NCBI RefSeq assembly: GCF_028858725.1
Contig: NC_084762.1
Span: forward strand, 34,315,298 to 34,379,297
Length of the DNA stretch: 64,000 nt
Direction: 5' to 3'
Source: Colius striatus
Lineage: Eukaryota; Chordata; Aves; Coliiformes; Coliidae
Shown here: positions 61,301 to 64,000 of the stretch, piece after piece
Layout of the letters: the number at the start of each line of letters is the position of its first letter
Numbering within the stretch: position 1 is the stretch's first letter
Translations under genes and position numbers: made by a program
The notes under the pieces: generated by a model
The model's input: the letters and a program-made list of their open reading frames with translations, nothing else
Database searches by the model: none
What the model was told of the DNA's origin: nothing

Positions 61301-63229
61301 TGTTGCTCTCTGCTGCAACTCACTCATTTTGCTGACTGATTAGAGGGGCAAGCATAACTGTGAGCCCATGCTGCTCACATTAAATCAAAATTGCTCTTGG
61401 TTTCTACAGGGATAATGATCAGAAGGCAGCTATCTGTGGGCAGAGAGCAAGGCAGGAATACGAGCCCACACAGTACTCTTAAAATTTGCCTGCTACACTG
61501 CTTGATGTTATACATTTGCCTAGTAACATGACTTTCAGATGCTAAAAGCATGTCAAGGGAAGGAAGAAATTAACCTTTAAGTATAATTATGTTTAGGAAA
61601 AAAAGCTGCTGTTGGTGCTGGGAGAAAAAGATAAAGTTTTGGACCCTTAAACCTTATGTGTGCCTTACCAACATTTAAATGTCTACAGTTCTTTCTAGTA
61701 AACTGTCAGCAAAATAGTAGTTGCTTTTCATCTGTGCATTTTCTGTTAGTTGTTCACATAACAAAGCAAGATCTGTATGTCATGTAGGCAGATTGTGAGT
61801 CCCATAGTGATTTCTGCCCATAGGTCAGTCAGAGAGATGAACCTATGTGCATGCTATGGTCTATACTCTGGATTTGCTTCCTCAATGATGAATGTCCCAG
61901 TCAATATACCACCCCAGAATTCTACTGTTTCAGCAGGAGCAGGACTCCTATGTAATTCATGTTCCACAGTTATTAGAGATGTCCATGCCCCACGCAGAAC
62001 ATACTTTCACCAGGAAAGGAATAGCATAGTGATACCGCAATTAAAATTCCATGACACTAGAGACACCTTTGGAACAAACTCTATTAAATTTTAGGGACTG
62101 ATACTTTAGAAGTCAGAAAATAGGTACAACAGAAATCTGTAATGTGTAGGAAAATGCAGACAAGGTGGCTTAAGGACAACCTTTTTAAAAAGACATGGCG
62201 CAGGAACTAGAGCAGTGCATGGGAAATGCTGTCTGAGGGGATCTGTTAGCATGAGCAGAATTCAGGTCTCTGTTCTGAGACTCACTTCCTGGAGCTCTTT
62301 GCTTACCAGAGAGATGCCGAGCCCAAGTTTTTGCAGCAGTTTTCTTGATTAGATGAGGAGCTGTGCCAGATGAAAGCACAACTTGGATTTGAAATGTTTT
62401 TCCAGTCTTTTAAGTCTTGAACATTTCTTCAGTCTTTTTCCTCGCTTTTTTCTTCCCTGAGCACAGACTATTTTTTTTTTTATCATCTTTCCAGTGCTGA
62501 GTGAAAAACATTTTCTCTCTTTCTGTGTTATCTTTTCAGTCGAATTTGCCAGATGACGTCTTTGAAAACGGAATGGCGACCACCGAGAAGCGGCCTCTTT
62601 CTTTCACTTTTGGAGACCTGCCTTACGAAGACCGTGTGCCCCCTGCCAACTCAGCAGAGTCCTCTTCTACTCACGTCAGCTCCAGCCCTGACATCACTGC
62701 GACCCCCGCCCAGCATCAAGCTCTCAACTCCTCCAAGAGCTCAAGCCTGGACTGTAGCAGCAGTGACTCCCGCAGAGACTCTGTCACCGAGCCGAAGGAC
62801 CTGCCGTCGCAGGGAGAGGGGGCGGTGGTTGAGAATGAGTCCACTCCAAGGGCAGCTCCTGAAGTTTGCCAAAAAGACTCTGATGCTGGGAGTGATCATG
62901 TCTTTATTGAGACAAGTGTCCCGGTGTCTCTCCTGCAGGACACGGATGAAGGGTCAGAGCTCAAGCCTGTGGAGCTGGATACCTATGAGGGCAACATCAC
63001 GAAGCAGCTGGTGAAAAGGCTTACATCAGCAGAGGCACCCCTGACCCTAGAGAGGCTGCCGTGTGAGGGATCAATTAGTGGGGAATCAGAAGGATATAAG
63101 TCTTATCTCGATGGAAGTATTGAAGAAGCCTTGCAAGGGCTTCTCTTGGCTCTTGAGCCACATAAAGAGCAGTATAAAGAGTTTCAGGACCTGGACCAAG
63201 AAGTGATGCATCTAGATGACATCCTAAAA
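10296..63229 (+). CDS. RIPOR2: RIPOR2, Rho family-interacting cell polarization regulator 2 (partial gene model, 14 coding exons, 3' end outside window)
   Basis: RIPOR2 binds RhoA (and RhoC) and restrains it without GAP activity. It is linked to leukocyte polarity and migration, myoblast differentiation and stereocilia scaffolding; loss causes deafness in people (DFNB104). Coding exons are 10296-10356 (alternative), 44345-44471, 45679-45834, 46435-46513, 46736-46759, 47758-47811, 50594-50743, 51586-51649, 55789-55832, 57770-57895, 59102-59250, 60409-60538, 61080-61226 and 62540-63229. From ATG 44371 they join in one frame to 638 codons; the alternative first exon adds 29. The product shows a Ser-rich N-terminus, a helical segment (about residues 70-210), a beta-rich segment (about 220-320) and a long low-complexity region (about 320-620). 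The family protein is about 1,070 residues, so roughly 60 percent is here and the C-terminal helical repeats are missing. Identity rests on near-verbatim family sequence in every exon. All introns are GT-AG except intron 2, which is GC-AG. Confidence 0.95.
10566..10596. repeat. 16-bp tandem duplication
   Basis: TCACTGCAGAATAAG occurs at 10566-10580 and again, after one G, at 10582-10596. The two copies are identical. Confidence 0.85.
11560..11640 (+). mobile_element. Probable CR1 3'-end remnant
   Basis: The phrase GGAGATTGGACTAGGTAATC followed by TCCTGAGGTCCCTTCC is the sense-strand CR1 3' signature. Similarity before it is weak, and the terminal ATTCTATG repeat is decayed to a TTATCCTAAAAG-like sequence. 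It is an old, short copy. Confidence 0.65.
14735..15085 (-). mobile_element. CR1 LINE fragment, antisense
   Basis: Antisense CR1 with the order terminal repeat remnant, GGTTGGAAAAGACCTTTAAG block, AAACCATGTCCCTCAGCACC block, CCCTGGGCAGCCCATTCCAG block, and the antisense of the reading-frame end through about 15085. A G9 run at 14921-14929 interrupts it. It is the same subfamily type as the copy at 9352 but extends further 5'. There is no intact reading frame. Confidence 0.92.
16250..16312. repeat. G-run and C-run flanking a bulged 10-bp hairpin
   Basis: A seven-G run at 16250-16256 and C-rich tracts at 16279-16312 flank a hairpin. Its left arm is GGGGTGTTGT (16260-16269) and its right arm is 16274-16284, with one bulged C at 16279 and the 4-nt loop CAGA. 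The G-rich side could alternatively form a quadruplex-like structure. This is low-complexity intronic DNA with no known role. Confidence 0.65.
16757..16776. repeat. Short (GA)n repeat
   Basis: A run of about seven GA dinucleotides within purine-rich DNA. It is a simple microsatellite. Confidence 0.7.
17885..18505 (+). mobile_element. CR1 LINE fragment with ORF2 C-terminal remnant and an inserted patch
   Basis: Sense CR1 of about 620 bp. The frame 17798-18445 keeps the classic end of CR1 ORF2: [20 protein letters not shown], then [36 protein letters not shown] and [12 protein letters not shown]. The reverse transcriptase catalytic core lies outside this 5'-truncated copy, so it cannot move by itself. 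It ends with the GGACTAGATGATCTCTAGAG and CCATTCTATGATTC tail. Between the EVFKT coding block and the TTTCTGTGCAACCTGA block, the CR1 sequence is replaced by about 66 bp of unrelated DNA (18345-18410), which recurs at 19639. Confidence 0.95.
18345..18410 (+). repeat. Non-CR1 patch inside CR1, copy A of a local repeat
   Basis: The first 33 bases (18345-18377, starting ACTCTGGGGAGC and ending TATTCCTG) are identical to 19639-19671, and similarity continues with small gaps to about 18410. The other full-length CR1 tail in the window (57108-57725) has about 10 bp at this place, so the patch is foreign to the element. It probably reflects a local copy event. Confidence 0.8.
18593..18630. repeat. 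AT-rich direct repeat, period 23
   Basis: ATGTGAATATAATTA occurs at 18593-18607 and 18616-18630, separated by an (ATTA)n stretch. It lies just downstream of the CR1 copy. Confidence 0.8.
18822..18833. repeat. G12 homopolymer
   Basis: Twelve consecutive G residues. The length is likely variable between individuals and error-prone in sequencing. Confidence 0.85.
19639..19709 (+). repeat. Copy B of the local repeat, outside CR1
   Basis: It shares 33 identical bases with 18345-18377, then a gapped match through the TGTTGTGAG and GTTAGCT(T/C)AATCA blocks. No CR1 sequence flanks it, so this copy, or a relative of it, is the likelier source of the patch at 18345. The repeat family is unknown to me. 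Confidence 0.8.
22869..22884. repeat. Poly-T run
   Basis: About sixteen T residues in intron 1. I see no SINE body next to it. Confidence 0.7.
25862..25875. repeat. C14 homopolymer
   Basis: Fourteen consecutive C residues about 160 bp before the CpG island. The length is probably variable. Confidence 0.85.
26382..26453. repeat. CAG/CAA run followed by (CTC/CCG)-type triplet tract
   Basis: A short CAACAACAG(CAG)n run to 26400 leads into a pyrimidine-rich triplet tract of CTCC/TCCGCC units to about 26453. Read in different frames it yields artificial Ser-rich (+) and Arg- or Glu-rich (-) open frames. It lies in the upstream lobe of the CpG island. Confidence 0.8.
26607..26746 (+). other. RIPOR2: Candidate RIPOR2 non-coding first exon (5' UTR)
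   Basis: The donor is GGACAG|GTACCT after 26746, in the downstream lobe of the CpG island. If joined to exon 2 at 44345, the frame that reads into the standard start has a TGA at 26704-26706 and no later ATG in this exon. Translation would therefore begin at the ATG at 44371. The donor is a good match but one of several GT sites, and the 5' limit given is only the edge of the GC-rich lobe. Confidence 0.5.
27430..27600. promoter_or_regulatory. Enhancer-like ATTA-rich block (speculative)
   Basis: The block has a palindromic ATTAATTAAT core, further TTAATTA and CTAATTA homeodomain-type sites, and balanced non-repetitive sequence about 500 bp past the CpG island. This is the look of conserved non-coding elements, but conservation cannot be judged from one sequence. 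Confidence 0.25.
30006..30280 (-). mobile_element. CR1 LINE fragment, antisense
   Basis: It starts at the terminal-repeat complement ATCATAGAATGG and runs through GAGTTGGAAGAGACC, the GGGAGATCTTCAACTAGATC block, CTTGAATGCTTGCAGGGATG and the antisense end of ORF2 (TTCACCACCCTCATC). It belongs to the same subfamily as the longer copy at 33763, which shares the ATCTTCAACTAGATCAGGT block. Confidence 0.93.
33763..34412 (-). mobile_element. CR1 LINE fragment, antisense, with ORF2 C-terminal remnant
   Basis: About 650 bp of antisense CR1. On the minus strand, 34166-33855 still reads the end of ORF2: [16 protein letters not shown], then [34 protein letters not shown] and [13 protein letters not shown]. 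This differs from the [13 protein letters not shown]-type ending at 17885 and 57108, so at least two CR1 subfamilies are present. The copy is 5'-truncated and carries frameshifts upstream, so it is inactive. Confidence 0.95.
41155..41230 (+). mobile_element. CR1 3'-end fragment
   Basis: Only the last part of a CR1 remains: GGGCTTGGACTACATGATC, TCTAAAGGTCCCTTCCAACT, and then two and a half copies of the ATTCTATGAT terminal repeat. It is a very short 5'-truncated copy. Confidence 0.88.
44345..44471 (+). CDS. RIPOR2: RIPOR2 exon 2 (standard start codon at 44371)
   Basis: The acceptor is TTTTTTTCAG. The first 26 nt are 5' UTR in the standard transcript and coding (ISSRLPEI) in the long form. From ATG 44371 it encodes residues 1-33, with the family N-terminus [22 protein letters not shown] and QERRS. 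The exon ends TCCAG and is followed by GCAAGT. Only this junction joins to exon 3 as S-R-C-N-S; using the next GT four bases on would create a stop. Intron 2 is therefore a GC-AG intron. Ser9 and the RSQS motif are candidate phosphorylation or 14-3-3 sites. Confidence 0.95.
44472..45678 (+). other. RIPOR2: RIPOR2 intron 2 (GC-AG)
   Basis: A 1,207-bp intron that begins GCAAGT and ends TTTTGCAG. I see no repeat family or other gene in it. The long open frame that spans exon 2 runs on into the intron only by chance. Confidence 0.85.
45679..45834 (+). CDS. RIPOR2: RIPOR2 exon 3
   Basis: Encodes residues 34 to 85 plus two bases: [16 protein letters not shown]..., [10 protein letters not shown] and [13 protein letters not shown]. 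Acceptor TTTTGCAG, donor CTGGA|GTAAGA; reading through the donor gives an immediate TAA. It includes Ser37 in RSRCNS, the equivalent of a phosphoserine I recall for the human protein, in a 14-3-3-like context. The basic KKPQAKVKK stretch precedes the helical Rho-regulating segment. Confidence 0.96.
45835..46434 (+). other. RIPOR2: RIPOR2 intron 3
   Basis: A 600-bp GT-AG intron ending GTGTTTACAG. I see no repeat or gene in it apart from a T-run near 46060. Confidence 0.85.
46435..46513 (+). CDS. RIPOR2: RIPOR2 exon 4
   Basis: 79 nt encoding residues 86-112 ([20 protein letters not shown], then MKRNSRL), with Asp86 split across intron 3. The heptad-like spacing of L and hydrophobic residues suggests a coiled coil or antiparallel helix. 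Donor CTG|GTACGT. Confidence 0.96.
46736..46759 (+). CDS. RIPOR2: RIPOR2 exon 5, 24-nt microexon
   Basis: Encodes exactly GVLYDLDK (residues 113-120), with phase 0 at both ends. Acceptor TTCTGTTGCAG, donor AAG|GTACGT. The peptide belongs to the conserved core of the family ([16 protein letters not shown]), which argues for constitutive inclusion despite the tiny size. Intron 4 before it is only 222 bp. Confidence 0.95.
46760..47757 (+). other. RIPOR2: RIPOR2 intron 5
   Basis: A 998-bp GT-AG intron. A 174-codon open frame at 46967-47491 falls entirely inside it. That frame has no domain, is not bounded by splice sites and reads into AT-rich sequence, so I regard it as chance. Confidence 0.8.
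47758..47811 (+). CDS. RIPOR2: RIPOR2 exon 6
   Basis: 54 nt encoding [18 protein letters not shown] (residues 121-138), phase 0 on both sides. Acceptor GTCCTACAG, donor AAG|GTAATG. Amphipathic helix, part of the helical N-terminal domain. Confidence 0.96.
47812..50593 (+). other. RIPOR2: RIPOR2 intron 6
   Basis: A 2,782-bp GT-AG intron ending GGTTCCCACTAG, with a T-rich tract 25-40 nt upstream. I see no CR1 or gene. A TATA/TCTATG-rich low-complexity stretch lies at about 49750-49800. A 123-codon open frame at 50022 is unrecognisable. Confidence 0.75.
50594..50743 (+). CDS. RIPOR2: RIPOR2 exon 7
   Basis: 150 nt encoding residues 139-188 ([20 protein letters not shown]..., [23 protein letters not shown]), phase 0 on both sides. 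Donor GAG|GTATGT. This is one of the most conserved segments of the family and continues the helical domain. Confidence 0.97.
50744..51585 (+). other. RIPOR2: RIPOR2 intron 7
   Basis: An 842-bp GT-AG intron ending TTCCAACACAG. I see no repeat family or extra exon in it. Confidence 0.85.
51586..51649 (+). CDS. RIPOR2: RIPOR2 exon 8
   Basis: 64 nt encoding [20 protein letters not shown] and K (residues 189-209), plus the first base of Gly210. Donor AAAG|GTAACA. Helix-rich end of the N-terminal segment. Confidence 0.96.
51650..55788 (+). other. RIPOR2: RIPOR2 intron 8
   Basis: A 4,139-bp GT-AG intron ending CTTCCCAG. It carries an antisense CR1 fragment at about 55070-55212 and A-rich low-complexity sequence near 54940 and 55565. 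I find no further exon. The right end is GC-rich up to exon 9. Confidence 0.8.
55070..55212 (-). mobile_element. CR1 3'-end fragment, antisense
   Basis: It starts with the tandem terminal-repeat complement ATCACAGAATCACAGAATC, then GAAAGGGACCTTGAAAGATC, and continues to GGATTTTGAACATCTCCAGA. It is 5'-truncated and non-coding. It belongs to a third type, in that its middle (GCAGAGCAGGACCACCTAGA) differs from the 33763 and 57108 copies. Confidence 0.92.
55789..55832 (+). CDS. RIPOR2: RIPOR2 exon 9
   Basis: 44 nt that complete Gly210 and encode [14 protein letters not shown] (to residue 224). Acceptor CTTCCCAG, donor GAG|GTAGGT. It links the helical segment to the beta-rich segment. Confidence 0.96.
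56877..56912. promoter_or_regulatory. RIPOR2: Tandem perfect MEF2 consensus sites
   Basis: TATTCTATTTATAGAA occurs at 56877-56892 and again, identical, at 56897-56912. Each copy contains CTATTTATAG, a full match to the MEF2 consensus CTA(A/T)4TAG. The 20-bp period puts both sites on nearly the same face of the helix. CAACTG E-box-type motifs lie about 100-150 bp upstream. A muscle or neural enhancer role is inferred only. Confidence 0.4.
57108..57725 (-). mobile_element. CR1 LINE fragment, antisense, with ORF2 C-terminal remnant, adjacent to exon 10
   Basis: About 618 bp of antisense CR1 from the tail complement CATCATAGAATGG. The minus-strand frame 57519-57193 reads [49 protein letters not shown] and [10 protein letters not shown]; this is the same subfamily as the copy at 17885. 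Further upstream the reading frame is broken, and the element is 5'-truncated. Its 5' edge (GCACATTGCTGGC) lies only 45 bp from exon 10, so it supplies sequence up to the branch-point region. Confidence 0.95.
57770..57895 (+). CDS. RIPOR2: RIPOR2 exon 10
   Basis: 126 nt encoding residues 225-266 ([37 protein letters not shown] and LISIK), phase 0 on both sides. Donor AAG|GTATGC. It begins a predicted beta-rich, C2-like segment: strands with alternating hydrophobics and a conserved WKLKGKIE. Confidence 0.97.
57896..59101 (+). other. RIPOR2: RIPOR2 intron 10
   Basis: A 1,206-bp GT-AG intron ending TGTCTCTTCCAG. I see no repeat family and no other exon. A short A/C-rich stretch (AAAAACCCCAAACC) lies near 58213. 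Confidence 0.85.
59102..59250 (+). CDS. RIPOR2: RIPOR2 exon 11
   Basis: 149 nt encoding residues 267-315 plus two bases ([39 protein letters not shown] and [10 protein letters not shown]). Donor GGTA|GTAAGT; reading through gives TGG TAG, an immediate stop. It is the core of the beta-rich segment and very highly conserved in the family. Confidence 0.97.
59251..60408 (+). other. RIPOR2: RIPOR2 intron 11
   Basis: A 1,158-bp GT-AG intron with a diverged sense CR1 3' end at about 59771-59879. It ends GTGTGTCCATAG. I see no other exon. Confidence 0.85.
59771..59879 (+). mobile_element. Diverged CR1 3'-end fragment
   Basis: It shows the sense CR1 order GATGTGGTGCTTGGGGACAC, GGTTTAGTGGTGGACGTGGC, TCTCAATGACCTTAGTG and the tail GAATTCTATGATTCTAT. 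It is similar in type to the copy at 5013. Old and non-coding. Confidence 0.85.
60409..60538 (+). CDS. RIPOR2: RIPOR2 exon 12
   Basis: 130 nt completing Tyr316 and encoding [39 protein letters not shown] and HSFF (to residue 359). It ends in phase 0, donor TTT|GTAAGC. RRMS341 is a basophilic-kinase or 14-3-3-like motif at the start of the low-complexity linker. Confidence 0.97.
60539..61079 (+). other. RIPOR2: RIPOR2 intron 12
   Basis: A 541-bp intron from GTAAGC to an acceptor CTGTTGAAG with an interrupted pyrimidine tract. I see no repeat or other exon in it. Confidence 0.8.
61080..61226 (+). CDS. RIPOR2: RIPOR2 exon 13 (likely in-frame cassette exon)
   Basis: 147 nt encoding residues 360-408 ([40 protein letters not shown] and SPKAGLELY), phase 0 at both ends. 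Donor TAT|GTGAGT is strong. The acceptor TTGAAG, with A before the AG, is weak, so the exon could be skipped, joining HSFF directly to SNLPDD. The [10 protein letters not shown] motif is conserved in the family and is a strong candidate phosphorylation and 14-3-3 site. Confidence 0.9.
61227..62539 (+). other. RIPOR2: RIPOR2 intron 13
   Basis: A 1,313-bp GT-AG intron ending TTATCTTTTCAG, with a long T-run near 62470. A 105-codon open frame at 61777 has no recognisable similarity. I see no repeat family. Confidence 0.85.
62540..63229 (+). CDS. RIPOR2: RIPOR2 exon 14 (large linker exon)
   Basis: 690 nt encoding residues 409-638, phase 0 on both sides. It begins [12 protein letters not shown], passes through a Ser/Pro-rich low-complexity stretch (about 430-500), and ends in the conserved [20 protein letters not shown] and [20 protein letters not shown] blocks with DDILK. 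Donor AAA|GTGAGT. The middle diverges from the mammalian protein, as expected for a disordered linker, while the last 90 residues are well conserved. Reading through the donor would add 13 codons and stop at 63269-63271. Confidence 0.96.
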
Positions 63230-64000
63230 GTGAGTATGTTTACAGAAAATACTACCCTAAAGAAAATCTGAGTGGGTAGAATCTCCTCCCTTTTCTCGCA
63301 AACATCAAAGTAGAGGTTTTGGAGGTCAGTAGAATTCCTCAGGAGCAGTAGATATGTTCCTGCTCGGAACATCCTTTCACAGTATTACATTTTTAAACCT
63401 TTTTCATCAATGTGCTTACTGTAGCCTTGTAACCTCAAGCAATGGATCTTCTAATCTGCTCCATACCTGGGGGAAAGAGAAAAAGGTGCAATGGCAGAGG
63501 GGTAGTTAAGTTATACCCTTCTCTGGAGAAACCACTTGTGAACCCATTGCTTGTGCCATACTTGAGATCAGATCATAGCGAGCCTTCTGCCTTTGAAATC
63601 CATGGGTCACATCCTCAGTGGGTGTACTTTAGCATACTATCCCCTGAACTCTGTGGAGCTGTGCAAAACTATACTAGTTGAGGATCAGGCCTTGTAGCCA
63701 GAGAAGCTGAATTTTCTAACTTGCCAAAGGGATTTAGAAGCGCAAGTCTCACAGAAGGTTACCATCCCCACATCACCTAGGCTTCTTCCATGCCTTTTTC
63801 TTTTTCCTTCACCTATTTTCAGAATAAGAGACATCTTGTCGTTACACCGGGATGGACAGAAAATGTAGAAAATTGGGAAGAAAATAGTTTTGCATGTGTG
63901 TTGTTAATATGTTTACTGCTGATCGATGTGACTTGTATCTCCCCTGTGGATAATAACTTGTGACGCATATGGGAAATAATCATTTCAAATGCTTCATATT
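63230..64000 (+). other. RIPOR2: Start of RIPOR2 intron 14
   Basis: It begins GTGAGT and runs to the window edge without an acceptor that continues the protein. I see no AATAAA polyadenylation signal, repeat family or other gene. The next coding exon should lie to the right. Confidence 0.8.

Overview
The window is vertebrate nuclear DNA, most likely from a bird. It is GC-moderate and mostly non-coding, with short exons bounded by splice sites. The only interspersed repeat family I recognise is CR1, the characteristic LINE of birds and other reptiles; I count ten fragments. I see no bacterial-type gene organisation, no CRISPR array, no tRNA or rRNA gene and no endogenous retrovirus. I cannot name the species.

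The window is dominated by one gene on the + strand: the 5' and central part of RIPOR2 (also called FAM65B, C6orf32 or PL48). RIPOR2 is a non-GAP inhibitor and scaffold for RhoA/RhoC that works in leukocyte polarity and migration, muscle precursors and hair-cell stereocilia. Thirteen downstream coding exons (44345-63229) join without any frame break into 638 codons counted from the ATG at 44371. The gene continues past the right edge, where the C-terminal helical-repeat half should lie.

Two alternative 5' ends are supported. (a) A small coding exon at 10296-10356 has a strong Kozak context, an in-frame upstream stop and a good GT donor. It joins in frame to the 26 nt that precede the standard ATG in exon 2, giving a 29-residue acidic N-terminal extension. 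(b) A CpG island at about 26035-26935 has a candidate non-coding first exon with its donor after 26746. Spliced to exon 2, it has an in-frame stop and no ATG, so translation would start at the ATG at 44371.

Layout: 1-10239 is gene-free flank with two CR1 fragments. 10296-10356 is the distal first exon. 10357-44344 is a 34-kb first intron that holds the CpG-island promoter, six CR1 fragments and several simple repeats. 44345-47811 is a compact cluster of exons 2-6, including a 24-nt microexon. 50594-63229 holds exons 7-14. 63230-64000 is the start of intron 14.

Points worth a second look are the GC-AG intron after exon 2, the distal coding first exon, a CR1 copy ending 45 bp before the exon 10 acceptor, a tandem pair of perfect MEF2 sites in intron 9, a patch of non-CR1 sequence inside a CR1 that is repeated 1.3 kb downstream, and a weak-acceptor in-frame cassette exon (exon 13). 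I found no evidence of a wholly new biological system here; the interest lies in the fine structure of a known gene.
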